Under the pieces are notes generated by a model. That model saw nothing but the letters and a program-made list of their open reading frames with translations. It was not told where the DNA came from and ran no database searches. Source: Opitutia bacterium UBA7350 (lineage in GTDB: Bacteria; Verrucomicrobiota; Verrucomicrobiia; Opitutales; Coraliomargaritaceae). Taken from it: a stretch of 64,000 bases of DNA. Where the stretch lies: positions 177,840 to 241,839 of the forward strand of contig CATINC010000004.1 of NCBI GenBank assembly GCA_949524905.1, given 5' to 3'. Both the position numbers and the translations under genes were made by a program. Shown piece after piece: positions 35,979-45,343 of this stretch. Position 1 is the first letter of the stretch; each line of letters starts with the position of its first letter.

Positions 35979-36887
35979 TTAAATGAGGTTAGTTTCAACA
36001 AAAAAGACAGATTCGCCCCAGGCGGATTGAATAATGCTCTTTAAATCCTTTGATTTTAGGCCAAATCCGTTCGATTCAATGAGCGCAAAACAACAGCTTC
36101 CGCTTCCGCTTAAGCCACAGCTAAAGCCCTTTTCACGCAACTGCTCTAAAAGACTGGGGATCGCACGGTATTTCCTGCCAATCGCCTCTTCAAATGAGTT
36201 AAAAATTAGGCGATCTAAGCCCTTTTCTTGACTTCCTGACTTTAAGCAGGCTTCTGCAAATGCCTCAGAGTGGTAATATTCCGGCGCAGCTGAACTCAGG
36301 ACGGCATAAGCCGAGCCAGTATTGATCTCAAAGTGAGGCTTAAATAGAATGATCGCATGAGTTCGTAAAAAATTTGCCAGATCTTGCGAAGCCGCCTCCA
36401 AAATTTCACCCCGACCACGCATGAGGCTTATTCGTGGTTCGATAAAAAATGGACAGTCGGAACCCAAGTCTGCCGCAAGATGACTCAGTTCGGTTCTGCC
36501 AAGCGGTTTCCCAGTGAGGGAGTTCATCCCTAACAAGGCACCTGCAGCGTTACTACTACCCCCTCCAAGACCTGCTCCCATGGGTATCTGTTTTTGCAGC
36601 TTAAAGTCAAAATACACCTTTTTACCTGTATGTTCGCGAAAGGCTCCAGCTGCTTGCAGAATGAGATTACGATCATCGCTTGGAACTTTAGCATCATCGC
36701 AAGAGAACTGGTCCCTCGCAAGAGAATTGCAACCGATGTCTAGATCGTCCCCAAATGCGAGTGGCGCCACTAATGAAGTCAAGGTATGGAATCCGTCATG
36801 GCGAGGTCCCTGTACCGCCAGCATGAGATTCACTTTAGCCGGTGTATGAATCGCAATCATTTTTTCCGCATTTACCTCCGTATTCAT
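35979..36887 (-). CDS. ispE: 4-diphosphocytidyl-2-C-methyl-D-erythritol kinase
   Basis: GHMP kinase of 302 residues acting in the MEP pathway to isoprenoids. It shows HTPAKVNLMLAVQGPRHDGFHTL at the N-terminus (in pieces), the ATP loop PMGAGLGGGSSNAAG (102-116) and the C-terminal CGLSGSGSCCFAL. It starts at ATG 36887; an ATG at codon 10 is an alternative. It is divergent from pyrF-ispD by 97 bases, so two enzymes of the same pathway, ispD and ispE, lie around one intergenic region. Confidence 0.94.
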   Translation of the reverse strand: MNTEVNAEKMIAIHTPAKVNLMLAVQGPRHDGFHTLTSLVAPLAFGDDLDIGCNSLARDQFSCDDAKVPSDDRNLILQAAGAFREHTGKKVYFDFKLQKQIPMGAGLGGGSSNAAGALLGMNSLTGKPLGRTELSHLAADLGSDCPFFIEPRISLMRGRGEILEAASQDLANFLRTHAIILFKPHFEINTGSAYAVLSSAAPEYYHSEAFAEACLKSGSQEKGLDRLIFNSFEEAIGRKYRAIPSLLEQLREKGFSCGLSGSGSCCFALIESNGFGLKSKDLKSIIQSAWGESVFFVETNLI

Positions 36888-36984
36888 GTTCTATTGAAGT
36901 ATCGACCGAGGCTTCCGCTGCCAACAAATAAAATTTTGCCATTTGAGTTTTGCCTTCTGCCTGCCTTTTTAAAAGGATTGATGG

Positions 36985-37686
36985 ATGAATCATCCAAATG
37001 GCTGCCAACTTATCCTCGCGCTGGACGTTGAAAATCGCGAAGCGGCGCTCATGACCCTTAAAAGCCTTGGAGATTCCATTGACTGGGTAAAAATTGGTCT
37101 CCAACTTTTCACTGCCTGTGGTCCTGATATTGTAAGAGAAATCCACGAGTTGGGATATCGAATTTTCCTCGACCTCAAACTCCACGACATCCCGAACACC
37201 GTTGCTAAGGCCGTACAAAGCATCTCCGCCCTACCAGTGGAACTGCTAACCCTTCACGCCAGCGGAGGTGCTGAAATGATCGATTGGGCAAACCAGGCTC
37301 GCAAAGACCATGCGCCTGAACTCAACCTGCTTGCAGTGACGGTCCTTACTTCGATGAATGATGCCCAATTGAAACACTTAAATGTCCTCAGATCTGTTAA
37401 AGCTCAAGTTCAACACCTTGCCGACTTAAGCCTTCAAGCTGGCGCTCAAGGGTTAGTTTGTTCTCCCCTAGAACTGGCATCGCTTCGCTCACGTTTTGGA
37501 AATGATCCTGTTTTAGTCACCCCAGGCATTCGACCACAGGGAAGCGATAACGACGAGCAAAAGCGCATTATGACGCCTGCTATTGCGGCAGCAACCGGTT
37601 CTAATTTTATTGTAGTGGGTCGCCCTATCCTTCGTGCTGATAATGCTGCTGCTGCAGCCCGAGCTATCCGTAACGAGCTTGCTTGA
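36985..37686 (+). CDS. pyrF: Orotidine 5'-phosphate decarboxylase
   Basis: Enzyme of 233 residues for the last step of UMP synthesis. The active-site segments are present: LALDVENREAA (Asp for the substrate), KIGLQLFTACG, and LDLKLHDIPNTV with the catalytic Lys-Asp pairs; the phosphate-binding end reads TPGIRPQG and VGRPILRADN. The ATG at 36985 follows AAAGGA at 36972-36977. It is coupled to ispD, three bases downstream. Confidence 0.96.
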   Translation: MNHPNGCQLILALDVENREAALMTLKSLGDSIDWVKIGLQLFTACGPDIVREIHELGYRIFLDLKLHDIPNTVAKAVQSISALPVELLTLHASGGAEMIDWANQARKDHAPELNLLAVTVLTSMNDAQLKHLNVLRSVKAQVQHLADLSLQAGAQGLVCSPLELASLRSRFGNDPVLVTPGIRPQGSDNDEQKRIMTPAIAAATGSNFIVVGRPILRADNAAAAARAIRNELA

Positions 37687-37689
37687 ACC

Positions 37690-38385
37690 ATGAATGCATT
37701 AATTCTTCTCGCAGGCGGAAGCGGTACCCGCATGAACGCCACTGATATGGATAAGACCTTAATACCCTTAGACGGACGCGCCGTTATCAAGCATTCGGCT
37801 CAAACCTTTTTGGAAAGTGGTTTTATTGACCACCTCATCATTGTATTTCGGGATATAGAGCAGCGCAAGGCACTTGAAGCAGCCCTAAAACCCTTTGGTT
37901 TTGATCAGCAATTTATCCAAGGTGGATCCACTCGTCAGGATTCGGTTTTAAATGCCTTAAAAGCACTTCCCGAACAAATGACTCATGTTTATATTCACGA
38001 CTCCGCTCGCCCACTTGTAAGTCGCAATGCTCTGAAATTATTAGAGGCTGCACTTGCAAAAGATGGCGCCGCCGTCCTTGCTAAACCCGTTAGCGACACA
38101 GTGAAGCTCATTGCTAGCCCAGCGAAAATCGAGAAAATACTCCCGGAGGATCTGGATCGCACCCGACTCTGGGCAATGGAAACGCCCCAGGCTTTTGCGA
38201 TGCCTGCAATCTTGGATGCATATCAATACGCACAAGCTGAGGGCCTGCATTTTACTGACGATGCTGCCGTCGCCTCTCATTATGGTTTGCGGATTACTCT
38301 AGTGTATAACCCAGACCCTAATCCTAAAATCACCACCAGCGATGATTTAGAATGGATGGCATACCTAACAACGAAACGACCTTGA
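37690..38385 (+). CDS. ispD: 2-C-methyl-D-erythritol 4-phosphate cytidylyltransferase
   Basis: Protein of 231 residues with the nucleotidyltransferase start LLAGGSGTRM, then IPLDGRAVIKHSAQTF, the middle GSTRQDSVLNAL and HDSARPLVS, and the family end NPKITTSDDLEW. It makes CDP-methylerythritol in the MEP pathway, whose next enzyme IspE is encoded 1 kb away on the other strand. The loop SGTRM lacks the usual extra Gly of some homologues. It ends 46 bases before the TonB receptor gene. Confidence 0.94.
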   Translation: MNALILLAGGSGTRMNATDMDKTLIPLDGRAVIKHSAQTFLESGFIDHLIIVFRDIEQRKALEAALKPFGFDQQFIQGGSTRQDSVLNALKALPEQMTHVYIHDSARPLVSRNALKLLEAALAKDGAAVLAKPVSDTVKLIASPAKIEKILPEDLDRTRLWAMETPQAFAMPAILDAYQYAQAEGLHFTDDAAVASHYGLRITLVYNPDPNPKITTSDDLEWMAYLTTKRP

Positions 38386-38431
38386 AAGGCTTTGTCCCAA
38401 GTCAGCGCAATACTTAAGGCTAAGGAAAACC

Positions 38432-40546
38432 TTAAAATTTCCCAACGACAGAAAATGTCGCATTCAGAGGTGCGCCTACGGTAACTTGACTCTCTTTATG
38501 CGCACTCGGGTAGTAAAGTTCATCCGTTAGATTCTCGATATTTAGCTGAAGACTTATGCTATCAGAAATCTTACAGTAGGCAGCGGCATCCATTCGCGTG
38601 TAGGCAGGCAAGTAAGCCGTGCCACCTGTTGTGGTTAGGCTATCGGCTTGGTGTGTTAAGCCGAAGCCTAGGCTTAACCTATCATTCAAAAGATACTTAT
38701 TCCAAAGCGATATAGTCCGCTCGGGTAATTCTCTCAAATGATCACCATCACTATCTTCGCCATCCAGTTGGCTATATCCTACAATTAAGAACCAGCGATC
38801 TGTGATTTTACCCTGCAATTGGAACTCAAAGCCGCTGATTTTGCCTTCAAGATCGCGAACAAGCGCTTCACCTAGACCTCCCGTGTAGCTTTCTTGTTGA
38901 ATGGTATCGATCTCAAAAAGTGCCGCTGTTAAACTAAGACTGTTATTGAAGTCCCATTTCAAGCCAATCTCAGAATTTTCATAGGTATTGGGGTCTAAAT
39001 TTGTCTTGCTTGCAGTTGCATATTGCTCGTCACCACTTTTCAACTGATAGGCCTCACTATAACTGGCATATAAGTTGAGATTTTCTTTTGCCTTGTAGAC
39101 AAAACCCAATCGCGGGGTGAATACACTGTCATTACGGTTAACTGCTTCGGAGACATCCCCATTCACATCATACTTGATAGAATTTTGATCAATATCATCC
39201 AAGCGTGCGCCCAAAACTAAGCCCAGCTTCTCGGTTAGATCAATCTCGTCATTTAAGTAGATCCCAAAAACGGATACCGTATTGCTAGTGTTATCGCCAA
39301 AACTGTCGAAATCATTCGTTACCGCTCCAACACTATCCATACCGACTCCATCGCTAAGCCTGATAGGACGTACGATGGTGAACTCATTTGTGAATACAGC
39401 TTTATCACGTGTATTAGCATTATTGGTGCTGATTGATTCAACCCCGGCAACAAGGGTGTGCTGCATACCCAATAACTCATATTCACCAATCAAATCTGCT
39501 GATAGAATGAGGTTGTCTCTTTTCGTGGTATCAACATAGCCACCCAGTGGTATGGTGGGGTCAGTCGCTTCAGCCTGCCTGTTGGGATAGACGTTTTGAT
39601 AGCGTTTATCGAAATCATTGTAGGTTATATTAATAATGCTTTTCAAGGCTTCCGAAAACCCGTTCTGAAAACTAGCCCTATATATATGTGCCGTGAGCGT
39701 AGAATAATTATCTCGCTCATCGCCAAAAACAATGTCTTTGAAGGCATCGACTGGAGTGTTCGTAGTGGGTGAAGTTGGGATGCCTCGATCGATGAATCGA
39801 TCTGTATCTAAGAATTCATACGACAAATCTAAAACAGCATGGTCGCTGAGTTTAAACTTAACGGTAGGATTGATTCCAAATTCATCAGCATAGAAAAAAT
39901 CACGATGACCCTCGAGGTCATTTTTAAATACATTGATGCGCACAGCAGTAGCATCACCTAAGGCTAAATTCTTATCAAACTGTGCTAAAGTACCCCCAAA
40001 GGTATTTATGGATAACTTATATACATTGAAATTGTCACGGAGCACCCCTTTTTTCATAACTCTATTCAGCACCCCTCCTGTCCCGCCTCTTCCAAAGAAA
40101 AGAGCGTTTGATCCACGGAGAAACTCAACACGTTCAACGTTGTAAAGCGGCCGGTAGTATTGGACATCATCTCGCACGCCATCCACAAAAAAGTCTGAGG
40201 TAGAACGAACACCCCTAAATACAACTGCATCGCGGTGACCTTCTCCTTGAGAAATGTTAACACCTGGAGTATATTCAACAATATCGTTGATACTTTCCAA
40301 GCCTTGCTGTGAAATTTGATCCGCCGTCATAATCGTGAGGCTCTGAGGAACCTGTAAGATAGTTGTCGGGGTCTTAAGTGCATTCACCTCATCGATGTAT
40401 AAAGAAGAACCGATAACAACAAAGTCATCCAAGATAAGTATCGGCGCTCCAATTTTTTCAATTTCAGTATCAGCCAAGAGCATTGCTTGATAGCTTGAAA
40501 ATAGTGCTCCTAGTACGAATAGAGCGTTACGGTAGGGATGGTCCAT
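38432..40546 (-). CDS. TonB-dependent siderophore-type receptor
   Basis: Outer-membrane receptor of 704 residues with a signal peptide (cleavage near residue 26), a TonB-box-like segment in IEKIGAPILILDDFVVIGSS, a plug domain (about 55-165: PTTILQVPQSLTIMTADQI, VFRGVRSTSDFFVDGVRDD, ERVEFLRGSNALFFGRG) and a C-terminal barrel ending SVVGKF. It is of the FhuE/FpvA siderophore class, so ferric-siderophore uptake is likely; the exact ligand is unknown. A Fur-like operator lies 38 bases upstream of the start. Transporter genes for the next step (permease and ATPase) are found 1 kb away at 41468-43329. Confidence 0.92.
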   Translation of the reverse strand: MDHPYRNALFVLGALFSSYQAMLLADTEIEKIGAPILILDDFVVIGSSLYIDEVNALKTPTTILQVPQSLTIMTADQISQQGLESINDIVEYTPGVNISQGEGHRDAVVFRGVRSTSDFFVDGVRDDVQYYRPLYNVERVEFLRGSNALFFGRGGTGGVLNRVMKKGVLRDNFNVYKLSINTFGGTLAQFDKNLALGDATAVRINVFKNDLEGHRDFFYADEFGINPTVKFKLSDHAVLDLSYEFLDTDRFIDRGIPTSPTTNTPVDAFKDIVFGDERDNYSTLTAHIYRASFQNGFSEALKSIINITYNDFDKRYQNVYPNRQAEATDPTIPLGGYVDTTKRDNLILSADLIGEYELLGMQHTLVAGVESISTNNANTRDKAVFTNEFTIVRPIRLSDGVGMDSVGAVTNDFDSFGDNTSNTVSVFGIYLNDEIDLTEKLGLVLGARLDDIDQNSIKYDVNGDVSEAVNRNDSVFTPRLGFVYKAKENLNLYASYSEAYQLKSGDEQYATASKTNLDPNTYENSEIGLKWDFNNSLSLTAALFEIDTIQQESYTGGLGEALVRDLEGKISGFEFQLQGKITDRWFLIVGYSQLDGEDSDGDHLRELPERTISLWNKYLLNDRLSLGFGLTHQADSLTTTGGTAYLPAYTRMDAAAYCKISDSISLQLNIENLTDELYYPSAHKESQVTVGAPLNATFSVVGKF

Positions 40547-40583
40547 TTTGCCTCTATATCAGGTTAATCTGCGCTGTAAATGT

Positions 40584-40615
40584 GACTCATTCTCAATAAT
40601 GGTTGAAAATGAGTC
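40584..40615. promoter_or_regulatory. Fur-like inverted repeat upstream of the TonB receptor
   Basis: GACTCATTCTCAA (40584-40596) and TTGAAAATGAGTC (40603-40615) form an inverted repeat with one mismatch in 13 and a six-base centre. The half-sites resemble the GAGAATGAGTC-type cores of Fur boxes (TGAGAATGATTCTCA-like). Its place just before an iron receptor gene fits iron-dependent repression. An AGAGG ribosome site precedes the ATG at 40546. Confidence 0.6.
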
Positions 40616-40746
40616 TCAATATTAATTGCTGTCAACTAAATATTAAATTTAACAACAAAATTTAGAGCTGAGCGTAATGGATTTATGAAGCCACACCCTA
40701 AAAAGAGAACAGCCTATAGTAAATTTAGAATAAGCAAAGAGAATGG

Positions 40747-41385
40747 CTATTTCAAAGCTTCAAAAAAAGCCGCTAGCTTTGCCGGATCCTTTAAACCAGG
40801 TACAGATTCTACCCCGCTATTTACGTCCACAAAACATGCCGTGCTTTCCGTAAGAGCTGTTTTGATGTTTTCCGCTGTAAGTCCGCCAGCTAAAATAAAT
40901 TGTAGATTTGTATGCGCGGCTTGAAATTTGCGAAAACCCTCCCAATCGCCTACTTCACCGGTCCCACCGGCTCTTTTTGTAGAATAGGTATCGAGCACAA
41001 CCGTGGTGGTATAATGTCCTAACATTTTCGGCAAAGGTGTTCCGCTGGGCAAACGAGGTGCTATCCAAAGATTGTCCCGTCCGATAACGCTCGCCCACTC
41101 TGCCAGATATGCTTCGCAGGCTTTGAGACTGGCATGAATTTGAAAGTTCTGAAAGCCTGCCGCTTGGAAGGCTCGAATCGTTGCCAGCTCTGGTTCTACG
41201 TCCACCACGATGCGTTGAGCCAGCGGCACGAGTGATGCTAGAGCTTGAGCTTGCTCTAAGGTAACCACACGCGGGGAAGCCTTGTAGGCGATAAAACCAA
41301 AGGCGTCTGCCCCTTGTGTAAGCGCAGCGCAAACATCCTCTTCCCGGGTGAGGCCACATACTTTTACCTTAATTCCTTTTTTCAT
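40747..41385 (-). CDS. trpF: Phosphoribosylanthranilate isomerase
   Basis: TIM-barrel enzyme of 212 residues for tryptophan synthesis. It starts KVKVCGLTREEDVCAAL, with the catalytic Cys in VCGLT, then GADAFGFIAYKASPR and the C-terminal LAGGLTAENIKTAL and VDVNSGVESVPGLKD. No other trp gene is adjacent. It is transcribed away from the FecCD permease gene, 82 bases apart, and toward the TonB receptor promoter. Confidence 0.94.
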   Translation of the reverse strand: MKKGIKVKVCGLTREEDVCAALTQGADAFGFIAYKASPRVVTLEQAQALASLVPLAQRIVVDVEPELATIRAFQAAGFQNFQIHASLKACEAYLAEWASVIGRDNLWIAPRLPSGTPLPKMLGHYTTTVVLDTYSTKRAGGTGEVGDWEGFRKFQAAHTNLQFILAGGLTAENIKTALTESTACFVDVNSGVESVPGLKDPAKLAAFFEALK

Positions 41386-41467
41386 CTTCTTGCATTAAAT
41401 TGGTAACCACCTTGCAAGCAAATGTATATCGACATGATTCAAATGCCAACACAGAGTTAAAATCTCA

Positions 41468-42523
41468 ATGATTCCCAAGGCATATCGCTCAATACTACTG
41501 CTCGCTTTGCTTGTGCTTGCGCTAGCAAGTGGCTTTCTCAGTTTAAATTTTGGCAGCATCCCTATTGCTCCAAGCGAAATCTTTTCCATTTTTCTCGGGC
41601 CCCTAAATACTCATATCGGATTTCATGAACCCTCTCCTGAGCATACCACGATTGTTCTTCAACTTCGATTCCCTCGCATCCTGCTTGCTCTCCTAGGAGG
41701 CGGCAGTCTTGCACTGGCCGGCGCAATCTTACAGGGACTTTTTCGTAATCCCCTCGCCGACCCTGCTTTAATTGGCGTCAGTTCGGGAGGTGCAGTGGGT
41801 GCTGGCTTGGTACTTCTAATGGCTTCAAGTGCGCGTTTAGCTCCCACCTTATGGGATAACCCCTACACCTTGATGTTGGCTGCCATGACCGGAAGCATCT
41901 TAAGCACTTACCTAGTTTACCAACTCTCTAAAACAGGCGGTCGTATTCATGTCCCAACTATGCTTTTATGTGGTATAGCAGTGAATGCCTTTGGTGGCGC
42001 GCTTGTTGGTGTTATGCTCTTTAGTGCCGATCTAGATACTCTCCGCGAAATCACCTTCTGGGGAATGGGTAGTTTCTCCCGTGCACCGCATACAGCAGTC
42101 TTTACGGCTACGCCGCTTTTCCTCGTTCTCATGGTACTTCTTTTGCGCCAAAGCCAAGCCCTCAACGTGCTCCTGCTTGGAAATGCTGAAGCTCTTCACC
42201 TCGGATACGACCCACACCCTATCCATCGCCGCCTTATCCTACTATGCGGAGCTCTGGTCGGCCTAAGCGTAGCGCTCTGCGGATCCATTGCTTTTGTGGG
42301 TCTGGTTGTTCCTCATCTGGTACGCCTTTTAGTCGGACCCAACCATCGCTTTCTACTACCTGCTTCCTTTCTTGTTGGCGCCATCTTAATGGTGATGGTT
42401 GATTTACTTGCCGCTAATTTATTAGAACACGCAAATATTCCGATCGGCATCCTGACCGCTTTTGTCGGTGCTCCTTTTTTCCTTTACCTCCTCCTCGGTG
42501 CCAGACGAAAGGAAATTGTATGA
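41468..42523 (+). CDS. FecCD-type ABC permease (iron/heme/cobalamin importer)
   Basis: Inner-membrane permease of 351 residues with about nine to ten helices. It shows the family stretches LRFPRILLALLGGGSLALAGAILQGLFRNPLADP (in pieces), GGRIHVPTMLLCGIAVNAF and the ATPase-contact region GLVVPHLVRLLVGPNHRFLLP. It belongs to the class that imports ferric siderophores, heme or B12; the TonB receptor at 38432-40546 suggests iron. Its stop overlaps the ATPase gene (ATGA at 42520-42523). The third component, a periplasmic binding protein, is not in the window. Confidence 0.93.
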   Translation: MIPKAYRSILLLALLVLALASGFLSLNFGSIPIAPSEIFSIFLGPLNTHIGFHEPSPEHTTIVLQLRFPRILLALLGGGSLALAGAILQGLFRNPLADPALIGVSSGGAVGAGLVLLMASSARLAPTLWDNPYTLMLAAMTGSILSTYLVYQLSKTGGRIHVPTMLLCGIAVNAFGGALVGVMLFSADLDTLREITFWGMGSFSRAPHTAVFTATPLFLVLMVLLLRQSQALNVLLLGNAEALHLGYDPHPIHRRLILLCGALVGLSVALCGSIAFVGLVVPHLVRLLVGPNHRFLLPASFLVGAILMVMVDLLAANLLEHANIPIGILTAFVGAPFFLYLLLGARRKEIV

Positions 42524-43329
42524 TTGAAGCAAAGGGTATCACTTTTTCAGCAGGATCTCGTAAGCTCATCAAAGCGGTGACCTTTAAGCTTCAACCCGGA
42601 AAGTTCTATGGCCTGCTCGGTCCAAATGGAGCCGGAAAGAGCACTCTTCTACGGATCCTCAACGGTGAAATCCAACCCGACAAAGGCTCCGTATTTTTTG
42701 ATGAGCGCAAACTCACTGACTGGTCGCTAACTGCTTTGGCAAAAATCCGCAGCGCCTTACCTCAACGCACTGAGCTTTCATTTGATTACACTGTCGAAGA
42801 GGTTGTCGCATTAGGACGCAGTCCCTTCAATGATAGTCAAAACGAATCGACTCAAGGACCTGAAGCCATACAAGCTTCATTAGAATCTTTCCATCTAGAA
42901 AAACTACGCAACCGCTCCTACCTAAACTTATCCGGAGGTGAGCAGCAACGCGTACAATTAGCCCGTGTATTTACCCAAATCTGGCGTCCCAAAGGGGATC
43001 CTACATCACGTTTCTTGCTTTTAGATGAACCCACCGCAGGTCTTGACCTTGCCCACCAACAACAACTGCTGGAACGACTTCAGGAAAGTGCACGTCAAGG
43101 CACTACTGTTATAGCAGCGCTACACGACCCCAATCAAGTTGCTGCTCACGCCGATTCACTTCTAGTACTTGCGGAGGGAAAATTAGTAGCTGATGGAAAG
43201 GTCGAGGAGATCCTTAACAATACGCTTTTAAAACGCTACTTCGGTGTAGAAACTGAGACCTTACGCACGGCAAAAAATGGCAAAGCTTTTAGTTTTCGCG
43301 CCCCTTCTCCTCCACCATCACAGAGGTAA
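42520..43329 (+). CDS. HmuV/FhuC-type ABC ATPase
   Basis: ATP-binding subunit of 269 residues: Walker A GPNGAGKS (34-41), signature NLSGGEQQRVQLARVF, and Walker B FLLLDEPTAGLD, with a downstream AALHDPNQVAAHAD switch. The 13-residue gap before Walker B (TQIWRPKGDPTSRF) is typical of the HmuV branch, so heme or siderophore import is likely. It forms one transcript with the FecCD permease by stop-start overlap. It converges on the Minf_1886 gene, 13 bases apart. Confidence 0.92.
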   Translation: MIEAKGITFSAGSRKLIKAVTFKLQPGKFYGLLGPNGAGKSTLLRILNGEIQPDKGSVFFDERKLTDWSLTALAKIRSALPQRTELSFDYTVEEVVALGRSPFNDSQNESTQGPEAIQASLESFHLEKLRNRSYLNLSGGEQQRVQLARVFTQIWRPKGDPTSRFLLLDEPTAGLDLAHQQQLLERLQESARQGTTVIAALHDPNQVAAHADSLLVLAEGKLVADGKVEEILNNTLLKRYFGVETETLRTAKNGKAFSFRAPSPPPSQR

Positions 43330-43342
43330 AATAATTAAAAAA

Positions 43343-43768
43343 CTACTGCATCCGAGGTCGGCGCGTCGTGGGTTGCTTTTCTGGACGGAAAGGTAAGTCA
43401 AAGGCCACTTCAAAATCATAGCCCTCATTAAAATCTTCTGGGCTATCATTTTCAGTTTTTCCCAAGACTCGACACGCCACTAAATTAAACACTATATTGC
43501 CAAAATCGCTGCAGCTCTTAACACCCCAGCTTTGAAGAACTGAACGCGCCATGGGCCCGTACTGCTCAATAGCATGCATACGAATACCCTCTAATAATTG
43601 TTGCCCAGTAAGGTGGTGCCCTTCCTGCAGTTGACCCGCTTCATGCAAACTCTTCACGCTATAATCCAAAGCTTGCCGTAGGAAATAATACGCACCACGA
43701 GCATAGCGGGGGTCGTCCTTACAGATTGCCCGTACAACCTCATTGAAATCTCGATTTGAATTAGTCAC
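43343..43768 (-). CDS. Minf_1886 family protein
   Basis: Protein of 141 residues matching the Minf_1886 family found across Verrucomicrobia and Planctomycetes: FNEVVRAICKDDPRYARGAYYFLRQALDY (in pieces), TGQQLLEGIRMHAIEQYGPMA, and VKSCSDFGNIVFNLV. The role is unknown. It begins with GTG at 43768, since no ATG precedes the conserved part. The last 20 residues are Pro/Arg-rich and variable. It follows glgA in the same direction by 47 bases. Confidence 0.9.
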   Translation of the reverse strand: MTNSNRDFNEVVRAICKDDPRYARGAYYFLRQALDYSVKSLHEAGQLQEGHHLTGQQLLEGIRMHAIEQYGPMARSVLQSWGVKSCSDFGNIVFNLVACRVLGKTENDSPEDFNEGYDFEVAFDLPFRPEKQPTTRRPRMQ

Positions 43769-43815
43769 TTACTTAAAAAAACGACTTACCCAATGACGTC
43801 AACTGCCTCACCCAT

Positions 43816-45318
43816 TCAGGGTGATTTAGCCTCAATCTGGTATCCTTTTTTTCGCGCCTCCATCGCCCAAGTATAAATCTGTTCGTAGGTATCAGCCGAT
43901 TGATCCCATCTGAAATCTGCAGCCATTCCATTTGCTTGTAATTGCGCAAACTCCTCAGGACGGTCAAAATACGTGGAGCAAGCCCATCCAACCGTATCGT
44001 AAAACGCCTCTGCGGTAGGCGCATCAAAACGAAAACCAGTCCCCAAACCACTGCCCTCAAGGTATTGCTCAACCGTATCCACCAAACCACCGGTAGCCCG
44101 TACAATCGGAGGCGCACCGTATTTCATAGAATACATCTGACTCAGGCCACATGGTTCAAATCGGCTGGGCATCAAAAGAAAATCAGATCCTGCCACCGAC
44201 AGGTGTGCCAGTTGATTATCAAAACCTATATAAGATGCGAAACGTCCAGGATTTTGATTTGCCAAGAACTTAAAGGCTTGCTCCAGCGTAGGATCCCCTG
44301 TCCCCAGCACTGCAATCTGGATATTCATGGTTTCCAACAAACGCTGCCCCGTTGCCACAAGTAAATCCAGTCCTTTTTGATCCACCAGTCGTGAAACGAT
44401 TGAAAAAAGCGGGACATTGTCCGCCTGATTCAGTCCAAAAGCAGTCTGAAGCGCTGCCTTACAAGCAGTCTTTCCCTTTAAATCATTCGCTGAATAACGT
44501 TCAGGTAAATACAGATCCGTTTCTGGGCTCCACTCGTTCTCATCAATGCCATTGATCACTCCAATTAAATCTGCTGCTCGAAACTTCAAGAGCTTTTCTA
44601 AACCGCATCCGCCATCCTCTTCCTGAATTTCTCGAGCATACGTCGGGCTGACTGTTGTGATCTTACTAGAGTGATAGATGCCCCCCTTCAGCATGTTCAC
44701 TTGCCCGTATGCCTCGAGACTATCACTGCGAAAAGTTACCTCTGGCAAGCCTGCAAACTCTAGGGTATCTTTAGGAAAGTAACCTTGATGCTGTACGTTG
44801 TGTAAGGTCATTACAGTGGCGACCTGCTCCATGGGTTTGCCCTGCTCTGTTGTGTTCAGATACACCGGCAATAGCCCTGTTGGCCAGTCATGGCAGTGCA
44901 CCACATCAGGAATCCAACCCAATTGATAGCACAAATCAATGGCCGCACGGGAAAAAAATGAAAACCGTTGAGCGTTATCTGCCTCATTTCCAGACGGACC
45001 ACAGTAAACTTCAGGTCCATCAAAATATAAATTATGCTCCAACAAATAACAAATCGCCTCACAACCCGGTAAGGACACTTCCCAAACCTGAGCATAAGCC
45101 GTCTCCCCACCCAAATTAACAATTAAGGGTGAAGATTTGAGCGGCACGGCAGTTTCAATTCCAGTTAAAGAGGCGTATTTTGGAAGTACGATACGCACAT
45201 CATGCCCGCGCTGACTCAAGGTCTTTGAAAGAGCTCCGACAACATCAGCTAAACCGCCTACCTTTATGAATGGCACCAACTCTGGTGTCACCATTAGGAT
45301 TTTTTGAACCGTGCTCAC
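43816..45318 (-). CDS. glgA: Glycogen synthase (ADP-glucose type)
   Basis: GT5 glycosyltransferase of 500 residues that extends alpha-1,4-glucan from ADP-glucose. It carries the N-terminal MVTPELVPFIKVGGLADVVGAL with the ADP-binding KVGGL, HCHDWPTGLLPVYL, TLHNVQHQGYF and the C-terminal acceptor region MPSRFEPCGLSQMYSMKYGAPPIVRATGGLVDTV (in pieces). I chose the GTG at 45318; the frame reaches 45372, overlapping the exosortase gene, and a start at ATG 45360 is also possible. No other glg gene is present. Confidence 0.94.
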   Translation of the reverse strand: MSTVQKILMVTPELVPFIKVGGLADVVGALSKTLSQRGHDVRIVLPKYASLTGIETAVPLKSSPLIVNLGGETAYAQVWEVSLPGCEAICYLLEHNLYFDGPEVYCGPSGNEADNAQRFSFFSRAAIDLCYQLGWIPDVVHCHDWPTGLLPVYLNTTEQGKPMEQVATVMTLHNVQHQGYFPKDTLEFAGLPEVTFRSDSLEAYGQVNMLKGGIYHSSKITTVSPTYAREIQEEDGGCGLEKLLKFRAADLIGVINGIDENEWSPETDLYLPERYSANDLKGKTACKAALQTAFGLNQADNVPLFSIVSRLVDQKGLDLLVATGQRLLETMNIQIAVLGTGDPTLEQAFKFLANQNPGRFASYIGFDNQLAHLSVAGSDFLLMPSRFEPCGLSQMYSMKYGAPPIVRATGGLVDTVEQYLEGSGLGTGFRFDAPTAEAFYDTVGWACSTYFDRPEEFAQLQANGMAADFRWDQSADTYEQIYTWAMEARKKGYQIEAKSP

Positions 45319-45343
45319 AATTGAATCTTTTTTCGGCCTAGGC

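Noticed and set aside
38414-38435. TTAAGG/CCTTAA hairpin as a terminator between ispD and the receptor gene
   Set aside because: The stem is AT-rich and short, has a ten-base loop, and lacks a T run in either direction; too weak to call.
40685-40924. Short Lys-rich plus-strand frame beside the TonB receptor
   Set aside because: It runs into the end of trpF on the other strand and shows no ribosome site or family pattern.
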